64,000 nucleotides of DNA from positions 1-64,000 of the forward strand of contig BOKV01000003.1 in the NCBI GenBank assembly GCA_016861165.1. The letters run 5' to 3'. The DNA is from Alphaproteobacteria bacterium (GTDB taxonomy: Bacteria; Pseudomonadota; Alphaproteobacteria; Rhizobiales; Rhizobiaceae). Below the pieces are notes generated by a model. It did not search any database. It saw nothing but the letters and a program-made list of their open reading frames with translations, and was not told the DNA's origin. The stretch's first letter is position 1; each line of letters begins with the position of its first letter. The translations under genes were made by a program, and so were the position numbers. Below, one piece after another: positions 22,907 through 32,078 of this stretch.

Positions 22907-22942
22907 GGCCGGATCGTGTGGCATGCAGACAACGACGCCGGC

Positions 22943-24022
22943 TCAGGCCGCTTCGCGCATCGCCTCGAACAGGTTGAGGATGACCTGTTTCCTGTCGAGG
23001 TTGTAGGCGTCGGCCAGACCGGCGCAGTGGCGCGTCTTTTCCCATACCTCGACCCAGCGGGCAAGGACCGATGTCCCCTCGGCACCGCCCGGTCCGGGAC
23101 CGGCGCCGGGCTCCGGCACGCCGCGCAGGCGCCGCGCGATGACGTCGTGGACGAGGCCCAGAAACAGCCGGTAGCGGTCGTCCTGGCCAGTGGCGGATAT
23201 CTCGGAGGCGAGCCGGTGGATGGCGCTCCAGTCGGGCCTGGCGGCGTTGCCGGCCAGGGTCAGGAAGCGGCGGTAGAGGTCGATGCCGTCGGCCCGCGCT
23301 AGCAGTATTGCGCGCCTGACCGAACCTTCCGCCAGCGCGGCGACGAGCTCTCGGTCATTGGCCGCGATCTCGCCGGCGACGCCCAGCGCTTCCAGCGCGG
23401 CGCTGACCTGCGCCTGCGCCAGCGGCCGGATGTCCATCTTCTGGCAGCGCGAGCGGATGGTGGCGAGCAGTCCCCTCGGCGAGTGGGCGAGCACGAAGAA
23501 CAGGGTGCGCGGCGGCGGCTCCTCGAGCACCTTGAGCAACGCATTGGCCGCGCTCGGGTGGAGGTCGTCGGCGGTGTCGACAATGCACACGCGCCAGCCG
23601 CGGTCGCCGGCCGACGTGCCGAAGAAGGTGATCGTGCGGCGGACCTCGTCGACGGAGAGCACGGTCTTGAACCGCTTGCGCTCGTGGTCCCACGGTCGGC
23701 GCAGGTGCAGGAGGTTCGGGTGGCTGCCGGAGGCGATCCTGCCCTCGGTCGCGTCTTCGGCCGCCGGCACGACATAGCTGGCCGGCGCCTGGCTGGCGTC
23801 CGGAAAGCGCAGGAGGTGGCCGGCGAAGCGGCAGGCGAGCGTCGCCTTGCCGATCCCCCTGGGCCCGCTCAGCAGGAGCGCGTGATGCAGGCGGCCGCGG
23901 GCGTACAACCCGGCGAGCCGGTCGAGCGTGGCGTCATGGCCCATCAGCCGGCGGTTCTCGCGTGGATCGGGAATGCCGTCGAGCGCGTCGAAGCTGGTCG
24001 GCACGGCGTCGTCTGCGGCCAT
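22943..24022 (-). CDS. holB: DNA polymerase III subunit delta prime
   Basis: 359 residues. Clamp-loader AAA+ ATPase: Walker A SGPRGIGKAT near residue 52-61, sensor/arginine region CIVDTADDLHPSAANALLKVLEEPPPRTLFFVLAHSP, and SRCQKMDIRPL. Part of the replisome that loads the sliding clamp. Shares one base with the tmk stop/start junction (24022). tmk-holB-metG-tatD is a well-known conserved cluster, which supports the call. Confidence 0.95.
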   Translation of the reverse strand: MAADDAVPTSFDALDGIPDPRENRRLMGHDATLDRLAGLYARGRLHHALLLSGPRGIGKATLACRFAGHLLRFPDASQAPASYVVPAAEDATEGRIASGSHPNLLHLRRPWDHERKRFKTVLSVDEVRRTITFFGTSAGDRGWRVCIVDTADDLHPSAANALLKVLEEPPPRTLFFVLAHSPRGLLATIRSRCQKMDIRPLAQAQVSAALEALGVAGEIAANDRELVAALAEGSVRRAILLARADGIDLYRRFLTLAGNAARPDWSAIHRLASEISATGQDDRYRLFLGLVHDVIARRLRGVPEPGAGPGPGGAEGTSVLARWVEVWEKTRHCAGLADAYNLDRKQVILNLFEAMREAA

Positions 24023-24711
24023 CAGGCCCTCGCGCGGGCCGGCCGGCTGTCGAGCAGTCCGGCCGAACCGAGGCGTTCGACGACCAGTTCGAGGATCTGC
24101 CGGTGCACGTCCTGCGCGGCGCCGGCCGCGTCGACGACGCGGCAGCGCCCGGGCTCGGATGCGGCGATGTCGAGATAGGCCTGGCGCCGCTTGCGCTGCT
24201 GCGTCATCGACTCCCTCTCGAAGCGGTCGGGATCAGCTCCGCCGCCGCGCCGGCCCGCCCGGCGCAGCCCCTCGGCCGGGTCGATGTCGAGGATGATGGT
24301 CAGGTCGGGCCAGCATTCCTCGCAGGCCAGCCGTTCGAGCCCGGCGAGCAGCTCCGCCGCAACCTTGCCGGTCGCGCCCTGGTAGACGCGGGTCGAATCG
24401 ATGAAGCGGTCGCACAGTACGGTGATGCCGCTCTCGAGCGCCGGCCGGATCACGGTTTCGACATGGTCGGAACGGGCCGCCGCGAACAGGATCGCCTCCA
24501 TCTCGGCGCCGAGCGGCTCGGCGGCGCCCGACAGCAGCACATGGCGCACCGCCTCGGCACCCGGCGAGCCACCGGGCTCGCGCGTCACCAGCACGTCGAC
24601 GCCGCGCTGGCGCAGCGCCTGCTCAAGGAGGCCGACCTGGGTGGACTTGCCGGCGCCCTCGCCCCCCTCGAATGTGATGAAGAGGCCTCGCCTCGACTGC
24701 TCAGCGTCCAC
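24022..24711 (-). CDS. tmk: Thymidylate kinase
   Basis: 229 residues. Phosphorylates dTMP to dTDP. P-loop [21 protein letters not shown] near residues 11-32, [15 protein letters not shown] (DRX-like substrate loop preceded by TREPGG), [14 protein letters not shown] (DRF-motif) and lid region [17 protein letters not shown]. Start at [11 protein letters not shown]. Upstream by 48 nt is the dacF-type gene, so this block may be one operon from rlpA onward. Confidence 0.96.
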   Translation of the reverse strand: MDAEQSRRGLFITFEGGEGAGKSTQVGLLEQALRQRGVDVLVTREPGGSPGAEAVRHVLLSGAAEPLGAEMEAILFAAARSDHVETVIRPALESGITVLCDRFIDSTRVYQGATGKVAAELLAGLERLACEECWPDLTIILDIDPAEGLRRAGRRGGGADPDRFERESMTQQRKRRQAYLDIAASEPGRCRVVDAAGAAQDVHRQILELVVERLGSAGLLDSRPARARA

Positions 24712-24759
24712 TTTGCCGCTACCTCTCGCGATGTCCGGGGGCCGGTCCGGGCCTTGCGC

Positions 24760-25938
24760 TCACAGCGGAATCCAGCCGAGCAGCAGTTCCTTGATGGCAT
24801 CGACGGCCTGGCGGCGCAAGCCGCCGCGCTCGACCGTCTCTGCGGCATAAAGCGGCGTTTCCTGGCTCAGCGTTTCGCCGATCCACACCCGCAGCGTGGC
24901 GACCTGCCGGCCCTGCTCGACCGGCGGGATGAGCGGCCCGGTATAGGCGATGCGGGCGCGCAGCCGGTCGCGGAAGCCGATCGGCAGGTAGATTTCGACC
25001 GGCCCCTTGCCGGTCACCGCCACGCCGGGTTTTTCGCCGCCATAGACATTCGCCTCGCCGATCACCTCGCCGTCCTCGAACAGCTTGACCTTCTCGAAGG
25101 CGCGCGAGCCCCAGTCGAGTATCTTGCGCGCCTCCTCGGCGCGCTCGCGCTCCGAGGCCATGCCGCTCAGCACGCCGATCAGCCGCTGGTCGTTGCGCTT
25201 GACCGAGCCGACGATGGCATAGCCCGATTCCTCGGTGTAGCCGGTCTTGAAGCCGTCGGCGCCGATGCCCATGCGCAACAGCGGATTGCGGTTGCGCTGG
25301 GTGATCTTGTTCCAGGTAAACTCCTCCTCCGAATAGTAGGAGTAATACTCGGGATACGTGGCGATGATGTGCTGGGCGAGCTTGGCCAGGTCCCGCGCGG
25401 TCACACGTTGCAGCGGGTCGGGCAGCCCGGTCGAATTGGTGAAGTGGGAGCCGCTGAGCCCGATCGCCCTGGCCCGCTCGTTCATCAGCCCGGCGAAGGC
25501 CAGTTCGGAGCCCGCCATGCCCTCGGCAAGGATGATGCAGCCGTCATTGGCCGACTGGATGATGACGCCGCGGATCAGGTCCTCGAGTGGAATCTCCGAC
25601 TTCAGCACGGCGAACATGGTCGAGCCGCCCGACGTGGCGCCGCCCGTGCGCCAGGCGTTCTCGCTCACATAGAAGGTGTCGGTCAGCTTGAGCTTGCCCG
25701 TCTTGAGCGCGTTGAAGACGACCTCCATGGTCATCAGCTTGGCGAGCGAGGCGGGCGGGAACGGCTTGTCGGAGTCCTTCTCGAACAGGATGGTGCCGGT
25801 GTCGGCGTCCATCAGCAGGGCGTATTTGGCCCGCGTGTCGAACAACTGGGCGCCGGCCGGCCCGGTCAAGCCGAGGACCAGCGCCGCCAGCAACAGGATG
25901 GGCGCCCATTTCCGCAACGACCAACCGACCGCATTCAT
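24760..25938 (-). CDS. D-alanyl-D-alanine carboxypeptidase (DacF/PBP5-type)
   Basis: 392 residues from MNAVGWSLRKW (AGAGGTTGAG upstream; a further in-frame ATG 21 codons earlier looks unnatural). Signal peptide about 1-30 ending PAGAQ. Motifs S64-x-x-K67 (SLAK), S129-A-N131, K231-T-G. Unlike the copy at 11539 it has the full C-terminal PBP5 beta domain (GEVIGEANVYGGEKPGVAVTGKGP) and an amphipathic end (QAVDAIKELLLGWIPL) suited to peripheral membrane anchoring. Trims stem-peptide D-Ala in the periplasm. Upstream of tmk, downstream of rlpA. Confidence 0.94.
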   Translation of the reverse strand: MNAVGWSLRKWAPILLLAALVLGLTGPAGAQLFDTRAKYALLMDADTGTILFEKDSDKPFPPASLAKLMTMEVVFNALKTGKLKLTDTFYVSENAWRTGGATSGGSTMFAVLKSEIPLEDLIRGVIIQSANDGCIILAEGMAGSELAFAGLMNERARAIGLSGSHFTNSTGLPDPLQRVTARDLAKLAQHIIATYPEYYSYYSEEEFTWNKITQRNRNPLLRMGIGADGFKTGYTEESGYAIVGSVKRNDQRLIGVLSGMASERERAEEARKILDWGSRAFEKVKLFEDGEVIGEANVYGGEKPGVAVTGKGPVEIYLPIGFRDRLRARIAYTGPLIPPVEQGRQVATLRVWIGETLSQETPLYAAETVERGGLRRQAVDAIKELLLGWIPL

Positions 25939-26054
25939 GCGCTCAACCTCTGTCCCGCGTCGCCCTTGTCCCTTTCTAGCGGGGCCAATCAGAGGTTTCA
26001 AGGAACCGGCGCGCGGCGGTTGCCGCCGCAGCCCAGCGGTCGGACCGATTCAGC

Positions 26055-27302
26055 CTAGCGGGTAATGATGGCGGCGCCGGTCAGGCCACGGTCGCGGGCG
26101 ATCGCCAGCACCGCCTCGGCCACGTCGCCGCCGACCAGCAGCCGCACCTCCCAGCCGTGGCCGGCATCCGGGTTGACCCGGCGCATCGCGGTCATGCCGA
26201 GATCGGCGACGATCTGGCGGACATATTCGGCATGGCTCGCCTCGCCGAACATGCCGAGCCGCACCACCACGGTACGGTCGGTGTCGGGCCGCACGCCGTC
26301 GACGGCGGGAAGCGCCGCCACCGGGCGACGTTCGACGTCGGCGAAGGCGGCAACGATGCGCCGGTTCGCCACTGCCTCAGGCGCAAAGCCGAGCGGCACG
26401 ATCGCTGCGGTCAGGATCGGTTCGGGCGCGGTGATGTCGAAGGCGATGCCGTCGAAGGTCGCCGGCCGGCTGAGCGGAACGGGGATGCTGGCGGCGAACG
26501 CCACCTGCACCGGCTCGACCGGCAAGGTGCCGGCGACCGGCTCGGCCGGCACCGGCCCATCGGGCAGCGGCTCGTCGGCCATCGCCAGCATGGTGCCGGG
26601 CATCGTCGCGCCCGGCTCGATGTCGGGCGTGCCGGGCGTGCGGTAGGAGGCCATCAGGAAGCGTTCGTCATGACCGTCGATGCGCGCCTTGCCGACATAT
26701 TCAACCTTGACGCTGGCGACGCCATTGTCGGCATAGCCGAGCATCTGCGCGGCGCGCGCCGACAGGTCGATCACACGGCCGCTGTGAAAGGGGCCGCGGT
26801 CGTTGACGCGCACGATCAGCGACGTGCCGGTGTCGAGGTTGGTGACGCGGGCATAGCTCGGCAGCGGCATGGTCGGGTGCGCCGCGGAGATCGCATACTG
26901 ATCGAAGATTTCGCCGTTGGCGGTCTTGCGGCCGTGGAAATTGGGGCCATACCAGGAGGCCAGCCCGACCGCCGCATAGTTCGGGTCTTCCTTCGGCTTG
27001 TACCACTTGTTCCTGATCTTGTAGGGCTTGCCGACCATGTAGCGGCCGCCGCCCTTCTGGACCTTCTTCGCGACGGTGACGCGCGGGCTCGCCTTGACGC
27101 CGTATTCCTCCTGCGAGAACTTGGTCTTGTCGTTGATCTCGGCGCGCTCCTGCGGACGCACGCAGCCTGAAAGGATGGCGGCGCAGGCGGCGACGACCAG
27201 CCAGCCGGCCGCCACGCGGCGACGCGTTTCGGCGCGCGGCCACCCGGACGCGCTGGCGATGGCGGGCCTCTCGCCCGCGCCGTGTCGCTCGACTATCCGC
27301 AA
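26055..27302 (-). CDS. rlpA: Septal ring lytic transglycosylase RlpA-family lipoprotein
   Basis: 415 residues. N-terminal lipobox LSGC near residues 44-47 marks a lipoprotein. The double-psi beta-barrel domain (about 105-195) has GLASWYGPNFHGRKTANGEIFD, AAHPTMPLPSYARVTNLDTG and VRVNDRGPFHSGRVIDLS, including the catalytic Asp. A long Pro/Ala-rich central stretch follows, and the C-terminus (about 340-415) is a SPOR-like domain (VVVRLGMFGEASHAEYVRQIVADLG). It would cleave naked glycan strands at the septum. Nearby dacF is also a wall enzyme. Confidence 0.92.
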   Translation of the reverse strand: MRIVERHGAGERPAIASASGWPRAETRRRVAAGWLVVAACAAILSGCVRPQERAEINDKTKFSQEEYGVKASPRVTVAKKVQKGGGRYMVGKPYKIRNKWYKPKEDPNYAAVGLASWYGPNFHGRKTANGEIFDQYAISAAHPTMPLPSYARVTNLDTGTSLIVRVNDRGPFHSGRVIDLSARAAQMLGYADNGVASVKVEYVGKARIDGHDERFLMASYRTPGTPDIEPGATMPGTMLAMADEPLPDGPVPAEPVAGTLPVEPVQVAFAASIPVPLSRPATFDGIAFDITAPEPILTAAIVPLGFAPEAVANRRIVAAFADVERRPVAALPAVDGVRPDTDRTVVVRLGMFGEASHAEYVRQIVADLGMTAMRRVNPDAGHGWEVRLLVGGDVAEAVLAIARDRGLTGAAIITR

Positions 27303-27558
27303 TGAACCCCGCCTGGCTGCACCGCCAGCTTCCCCTTTCCGAGACGCTTCACCTTGTCCCGGCTGGCTTGTTCCGGTCTGTCCCGGCCGACCTTGTTGTG
27401 GCCGACTATAGGCCGGATTGCGTTGAAACTGTGACTGTTGCAGGCCGGCCGCCCCGACATTGAAGCATGCCGGCGCCGGGTTAGGGAAGCCTTAAGGCGC
27501 CCCCTCCCCGGCAAACTGTCGCCCGCCGCCCTGCCGGCTGGAAAGCCGCGGTCGGCGC

Positions 27559-29016
27559 TCAGAACACCGGCGGGAACTGGCGGCCGCCGCGCTCCAGCGT
27601 GACCCAGCGCGTTTCGGTGAAGGTTTCCATCGACCAGCGCCCGCCATGCTTGCCCGACCCCGATGCCTTGAAGCCGCCGAAGGGCACGTGCGGCTCGTCA
27701 TTGACCGGCGAGCAGTTGACGTGGCAGTTGCCGGTGTCGAGCCGTTCGACGATGGCGAGCCCGCGTTCCTCGTCCTCGGTCATGACGCCGGCGGTCAGGC
27801 CGTATTCGCTGTCATTGGCGATGCGGATCGCCTCCTCGTCGTTGCGCACGCGGAAGATCGAGCAGACCGGCCCGAACGTCTCCTCCTGGTAGAGCAGCAT
27901 GTCGGGCGTGACATTGGCGAACACGGTCGGCTGCACGAAGCGGCCGTCGATCTGGCCGCCTGCGAGGATCGTCGCGCCCTTCTCGCGCGCGTCGGCGAAC
28001 TGGCGGGCGATGCGCTGGGCGGCGCGGTCGTTGATCACCGGGCCGAGCACGTTGTCCTTGTCCTTGGTCGAGCCGACCTTGAGCCTGGCGACGCGCGGCA
28101 AGAACTTCTCCATGAAGGCATCGTGCACCTTCTCATGCACGATGACGCGCTCAATCGACATGCAGATCTGGCCCTGATGCATGAAGGCGCCGAAATTGGC
28201 GGCCTGGGCGGCGCGGTCGAGGTCGGCGTCGTCGAGCACGATCAGCGCGTTCTTGCCGCCCAGTTCGACGCAGCATCTCTTCAGATGCGCCCCGGCCTTG
28301 GCGGCGACCACGCGGCCGACGGCGGTCGAGCCGGTGAACGAGACGCCCTTGACCAGCGGGTTCTCGATCAGTTCGTTGCCGACTTCCTCGACGCGCTCGC
28401 GCGAGCAGGTCACCACGTTGAGCGCGCCCTTCGGCAGCCCCGCCTCCTCGAATATCTCGGCAAACAGCAGGCCGCCGATATAGGGCGTGTCCTCCGAGGG
28501 CTTCAGCACGATCGTGTTGCCGGCGACGAGCGGAAACAGGAAGCCGCGCGCCGAAAGGATCAGCGGGAAGTTCCACGGGCTGATGACCGAGACGACGCCC
28601 ATCGGCCGGCGGATGGCCATCGACAGCTTGCCGTATTCGGACGGCAGCACCTCGCCCACGGCGGCGTAGTTGGCGGCGGCGGCGGCCGGGAAGATCTCGG
28701 CGGTGTAGCCGGTCTCGAACATCGCCTTGCCGAACCAGCCGCCGCCTTCGGCCACTACCGCCTCGACGATCTCCTGGCGGCGGCGCTCGAAGATTTCGCC
28801 GGCCTTGATCAGGACGTGCGAGCGGCGGTTGAACGGCATTGCCGACCATTCGGGAAACGCGGCGTGGGCGGCCTCGATGGCGCGGCGCGCGTCCTCGGCA
28901 CCGGCATCGGCGATGTTGGCCCAGACCGAACCGTCGGACGGGTTCAGGTCGGGAAAGGTGCGCGCGGCGGGCGACCAGCCGCCGGCGATATACATGCCTT
29001 CCATTACCTTGGCCAT
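27559..29016 (-). CDS. Aldehyde dehydrogenase (aromatic/vanillin-type)
   Basis: 485 residues. NAD(P)-dependent oxidation of an aldehyde to an acid. Motifs: SPWNFPLILSARG, VLKPSEDTPY, SFTGSTAVGR, catalytic Glu in CVELGGKNA, catalytic Cys in HQGQICMSIERV, and EETFGPVCSI. The FMHQGQICMS form of the Cys loop is typical of vanillin and benzaldehyde dehydrogenases, so an aromatic aldehyde is likely but not certain. Start at MAKVMEGMYIAGG after AGGAGAGCAG. Last gene of the apparent operon that begins with the paralogous dehydrogenase at 34293 and spans livKHMGF. Confidence 0.9.
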   Translation of the reverse strand: MAKVMEGMYIAGGWSPAARTFPDLNPSDGSVWANIADAGAEDARRAIEAAHAAFPEWSAMPFNRRSHVLIKAGEIFERRRQEIVEAVVAEGGGWFGKAMFETGYTAEIFPAAAAANYAAVGEVLPSEYGKLSMAIRRPMGVVSVISPWNFPLILSARGFLFPLVAGNTIVLKPSEDTPYIGGLLFAEIFEEAGLPKGALNVVTCSRERVEEVGNELIENPLVKGVSFTGSTAVGRVVAAKAGAHLKRCCVELGGKNALIVLDDADLDRAAQAANFGAFMHQGQICMSIERVIVHEKVHDAFMEKFLPRVARLKVGSTKDKDNVLGPVINDRAAQRIARQFADAREKGATILAGGQIDGRFVQPTVFANVTPDMLLYQEETFGPVCSIFRVRNDEEAIRIANDSEYGLTAGVMTEDEERGLAIVERLDTGNCHVNCSPVNDEPHVPFGGFKASGSGKHGGRWSMETFTETRWVTLERGGRQFPPVF

Positions 29017-29058
29017 GACTGCTCTCCTGATCTTTCGGGCGGGGCCGGCGCCGGCCGC

Positions 29059-29307
29059 CTATTTCCCGTTCCTCTTCTTCGCCTTCCTGGCCTTGCGGTC
29101 CTTCTTTTTCTTCTTCTTGCCCTTGGGCGAATCGATTGCCACCGACGGCGTTGCCAGGGCGGCCGAGGCGCCGAAGGCCGGCTGCGACAAGACCGTCCAG
29201 ATCGCCGATTTGCGGCGCACATCGGCCAGGTGGCCGGACTGGATTTCCATGGCTCGCCGGGCGAATTCGCTTGCCTGGCGGCTCAGTTCGAAGGCCTGCG
29301 TGGACAT
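29059..29307 (-). CDS. Small lysine-rich protein duplicating the C-terminal helix of the upstream LivF
   Basis: 82 residues starting MSTQAFELSRQASEFARRAM. Residues 6-41 match the last 36 or so residues of the adjacent LivF-like ATPase almost one for one (ELSRQAsEFARRAmEIQsgHLADvRRksAIWTvLS against ELSRQAtEFARRAtQIQadHLADiRRrtAIWTmLS). The DNA is similar too (29193-29300 versus 29346-29454), so this looks like a segmental duplication. The C-terminus is a highly basic tail (SPKGKKKKKKDRKARKAKKR). It begins 2 nt after the livF stop, so is probably translated with it. I know of no function. Confidence 0.7.
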   Translation of the reverse strand: MSTQAFELSRQASEFARRAMEIQSGHLADVRRKSAIWTVLSQPAFGASAALATPSVAIDSPKGKKKKKKDRKARKAKKRNGK

Positions 29308-29454
29308 GGTCAGCGTTGCTCCCCCTGGCGGGCCCGCGACAGCATGGTCCAGATCGCCGTGCGACGGCGGATGTCGGCAAGGTGATCGGCCTGGATTTGC
29401 GTCGCGCGGCGCGCGAATTCGGTCGCCTGGCGGCTCAGTTCGTCGGCCTGCGCG
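29193..29454. repeat. Direct duplication of about 105 bp (29193-29300 and 29346-29454)
   Basis: Both copies, read on the plus strand, share runs such as GGTCCAGATCGCCG / CGTCCAGATCGCCG, GCGCGAATTCG / GGCGAATTCGC and CCTGGCGGCTCAGTTCG, about 152 bp apart. Copy one encodes the helix of the 82-residue protein, copy two the C-terminus of LivF. A third, more diverged version of the protein motif (ERAAQIHRRHIEHLR) lies earlier in the LivF tail. Confidence 0.75.
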
Positions 29455-30392
29455 GAGAGGATCGGCGCCCCGGGGCCCGTCAGGCGACTGTCCATGGCGG
29501 CATAGGGCCGGCCATTGACGCGGCCACCCTGGACGGCGCGCAGGTGTTCGATGTGGCGCCGATGGATTTGGGCGGCCCGCTCGGCCAGCAGGCCGGCGAG
29601 ATCGACGCCGGCCGGCAGCGTCGACAGAGGCGGCGGTACCGGCGCGGACGCGGCAGCGACCGCGCCGGGCGGTGCCTTCGCTGCCGCACCGCCCAGATAG
29701 GCCGCCTGGACCGCCGGGTCGCGGGCCAGGCGCTCGGCGCGGTCGGCGCCGGTGATGCGGCCGTTCTCGAGCAGGTAGCCGCGGTCGGCGATCGCCAGGC
29801 TCTGCTTGGCATTCTGCTCGACCAGCAGGATGCCGACACCGCCGTCGCGGATGGCGCGCAGCGCGCGGAACAGTTCGCGGGTCAGCAGCGGCGACAGGCC
29901 GAGCGACGGCTCGTCGAGCATCAGGATGGCCGGATTGGACATCAGCGCGCGGCCGATCGCCACCATCTGCTGCTCGCCGCCGCTCATCGTCCGCGCAACC
30001 TGGCGGCGGCGTTCGCCGAGCTTGGGAAACAGCGCGAAGACCTGGGCGAGCCGTTCGGCCTCGGTCTGGCGCGCCCGGGTGCCGTAGGCGCCGAGTTCGA
30101 GGTTCTCGGCCACCGTCAGGTCAGCGAAGATGCCCCTGCCCTCCGGCACCAGCGCCAGGCCCGCCTCGACGATGCGGTGCGGCTTCTCGGCGGCGATGTC
30201 GCGGCCGTTCATGGCGATGCGCGCGCCCGGCCGATGCTTCACCAGGCCGGCGACCGCCTTCAACAGGGTGCTCTTGCCGGCACCGTTGGCACCGAGGATG
30301 ACGCAGATCTCGCCCGGCGCCACCGACAGCGAGACCGCTTCGAGCGCCCGGTGCGGGCCATAGGCGACGGTGAGGCCGGCGACCTCAAGCAT
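29310..30392 (-). CDS. livF: Branched-chain-type ABC transporter ATP-binding protein LivF with long C-terminal extension
   Basis: 360 residues; LivF proteins are usually about 235. Residues 1-232 are a normal ATPase: Walker A GANGAGKST, signature SGGEQQ, Walker B LMLDEPSLGL, His/Gln-loop LVEQN. Residues about 233-360 are extra: an Ala/Pro linker (GGAAAKAPPGAVAAASAPVP), a helix DLAGLLAERAAQIHRRHIEHLR, a turn, and a second similar helix ELSRQATEFARRATQIQADHLADIRRRTAIWTMLS duplicated in the next gene. Start MLEVAGL (30392) overlaps livG by 8 nt. Probably energises import with LivGMHK; the tail may mediate an interaction or regulation. Confidence 0.9.
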   Translation of the reverse strand: MLEVAGLTVAYGPHRALEAVSLSVAPGEICVILGANGAGKSTLLKAVAGLVKHRPGARIAMNGRDIAAEKPHRIVEAGLALVPEGRGIFADLTVAENLELGAYGTRARQTEAERLAQVFALFPKLGERRRQVARTMSGGEQQMVAIGRALMSNPAILMLDEPSLGLSPLLTRELFRALRAIRDGGVGILLVEQNAKQSLAIADRGYLLENGRITGADRAERLARDPAVQAAYLGGAAAKAPPGAVAAASAPVPPPLSTLPAGVDLAGLLAERAAQIHRRHIEHLRAVQGGRVNGRPYAAMDSRLTGPGAPILSAQADELSRQATEFARRATQIQADHLADIRRRTAIWTMLSRARQGEQR

Positions 30393-31116
30393 CGTCGTCC
30401 CCCAGATAGGCGCTGACCACCTCGCGCCGCGACAGCACCTCGGCCACGGCGCCATCGGCGATCTTGGCCCCGCTCGACATCACGATGCAGCGGTCGCATA
30501 GCGAGCGGATGGCATCCATGACGTGTTCGACCATGACGATGGTGCGCCCCTCGGCGCGCAGGTCGCGGACCAGATCAATGCCGAGCCTCAGTTCGCTCGG
30601 ATTGAGCCCGGCCAGCCATTCATCGAGCAGCAGCAGTCGCGGCTCGCCGGCGAGCGCGCGCGCCAGTTCAAGCCGCTTCTGGTCTATATAGGTCATCGAC
30701 GCGGTCGGGGCAGCGGCGCGCCCGCCGAGGCCGACCCGTTCGAGCAGCGCCTCGGCCATCTGCCGGGCTTCGCTGCCCCACAGGCGCATGTGCCCGAACG
30801 CGGCGCCGGCGATCACGTTGTCGATGGCGCTCATCGACGGCAGCACGCGCACCAGCTGGAACGTGCGCGCCACGCCGAGCCGGGCGATCGCGTGGGCCGG
30901 CTTGCCGGAAATATCGATGCCGGCCAGGCTGATGCGCCCGGCGCTCGGCCGCAGCGCGCCCGAGATCAGATTGAGCATCGTCGTCTTGCCCGAGCCGTTC
31001 GGCCCGATCAGGCCGACCAGCTCGCCCTGGCCGATGTCGAAGGAGACATCGTTGACGGCGATGAGTCCGCCGAACGCCTTGCGGGCGCCGGCGACGCTGA
31101 GGGCGGCGCCACTCAT
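30385..31116 (-). CDS. livG: Branched-chain-type ABC transporter ATP-binding protein LivG
   Basis: 243 residues from MSGAALSVAGARKAFGG (a longer frame upstream belongs to the livM overlap). Walker A GPNGSGKTT, a LivG-style atypical signature (TYIDQKRLELARAL) and Walker B LLLLDEWLAGLNPSEL, in which the usual DEP is DEW. Hydrolyses ATP to drive the LivHM channel. ATGA overlap with livM, 8-nt overlap with livF. Confidence 0.93.
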   Translation of the reverse strand: MSGAALSVAGARKAFGGLIAVNDVSFDIGQGELVGLIGPNGSGKTTMLNLISGALRPSAGRISLAGIDISGKPAHAIARLGVARTFQLVRVLPSMSAIDNVIAGAAFGHMRLWGSEARQMAEALLERVGLGGRAAAPTASMTYIDQKRLELARALAGEPRLLLLDEWLAGLNPSELRLGIDLVRDLRAEGRTIVMVEHVMDAIRSLCDRCIVMSSGAKIADGAVAEVLSRREVVSAYLGDDDA

Positions 31117-32078
31117 GCCGTCCTCTCGGCGCCGACCGCCAGCGCCCGCCTGTTCCGCAGCCTCGTCCAGACCTGTTCGAGCCGGCCGGTCACGCCGTGC
31201 GGCAGCAGGTAGACGATCGCCAGGAAGGCGAGGCCCATGACGATCGGCATGTGGTTGGGAAAGCGGGCCGAAATCAGGTCCATGGCGATGACGAACGGCA
31301 CCACGCCGACCAGCGGTCCCCACAGCCGGCTGGTGCCGCCGAGCAGCGCCATGATGACGACCAGGAACGAGATCATCGGGTTGAAGGCCGATGGCGGCTG
31401 GATGTAGCCGTAGCGCGGCGCGGAGATGGCGCCGGCGATGGCGATGAAGGCGCCCGACACCATGAACAGCAGGATCTTGGCGCGCGCCGTGTCGATGCCG
31501 ACATGGCGGGCCACCGTCTCGTCATTGCCGATGATGCGCATGGCGAAGCCGAGCCGCGAGCGGTTGATCAGCCAGCCGGCCAGGAAGACGGCGACGGCTA
31601 GCGCCAGCAGCATCCAGTAGATGTGCTTCTCGGTGAAATCGGTGAACACGTAGAGCCCGACACGGGTGGTGAACTTCGCCTGCGCCCATGTGACGATCTG
31701 GCGGACCAGCTCGGCGAGCCCCAGCGTGAAGATGACGAAATAGACCCCCGACAGCCTGAGCGTCGCCACTCCGACGACACCGGCCAGCGCCGCGCCGGCC
31801 AGCGCGCCGCCGGCGACGAGCGCCGGGAACGGCAGCTGGTCGATCCACAGCGCCACCGAATAGGTACCGACGCCGAAGAAGGCGGCCGTCGCCAGCGACA
31901 CATAGTGGGTAGGCCCGGAAAACAGCGTCCAGGCGGTGCACAGCGCCGCATAGAGGACGATATTGACCGAGATCGACAGGTAGAAGCCCTGGTCGACCAG
32001 CGGCAGGCACGCCGCCAGCGCCACCACGACGGCGCCGGCCAGTCCGACGCGGATTTCGCCGGCCGACACCGCGCTCAT
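31113..32078 (-). CDS. livM: Branched-chain-type ABC transporter permease LivM
   Basis: 321 residues from MSAVSAGEIRVGLAG; multiple membrane helices (FYLSISVNIVLYAALCTAWTLF, AALAGVVGVATLRLSGVYFVIFTLGLAEL). The permease signature AMRIIGNDETVARHVGIDTARAKI (EAA-like loop contacting the ATPases) is present, followed by NPMISFLVVIMALLGGTSRLWGPLVG. Pairs with LivH to form the channel. Start overlaps the livH stop as ATGA. Confidence 0.93.
   Translation of the reverse strand: MSAVSAGEIRVGLAGAVVVALAACLPLVDQGFYLSISVNIVLYAALCTAWTLFSGPTHYVSLATAAFFGVGTYSVALWIDQLPFPALVAGGALAGAALAGVVGVATLRLSGVYFVIFTLGLAELVRQIVTWAQAKFTTRVGLYVFTDFTEKHIYWMLLALAVAVFLAGWLINRSRLGFAMRIIGNDETVARHVGIDTARAKILLFMVSGAFIAIAGAISAPRYGYIQPPSAFNPMISFLVVIMALLGGTSRLWGPLVGVVPFVIAMDLISARFPNHMPIVMGLAFLAIVYLLPHGVTGRLEQVWTRLRNRRALAVGAERTA

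Noticed and set aside
23962-26058. Plus-strand open frame of about 700 codons over tmk and the DacF-type gene
   Set aside because: Antisense shadow of well-recognised genes with complete catalytic motifs; no domain visible.
27303-27558. Small minus-strand frames in the 256-nt gap between rlpA and the aldehyde dehydrogenase gene
   Set aside because: No ribosome-binding site or recognisable protein; treated as non-coding.
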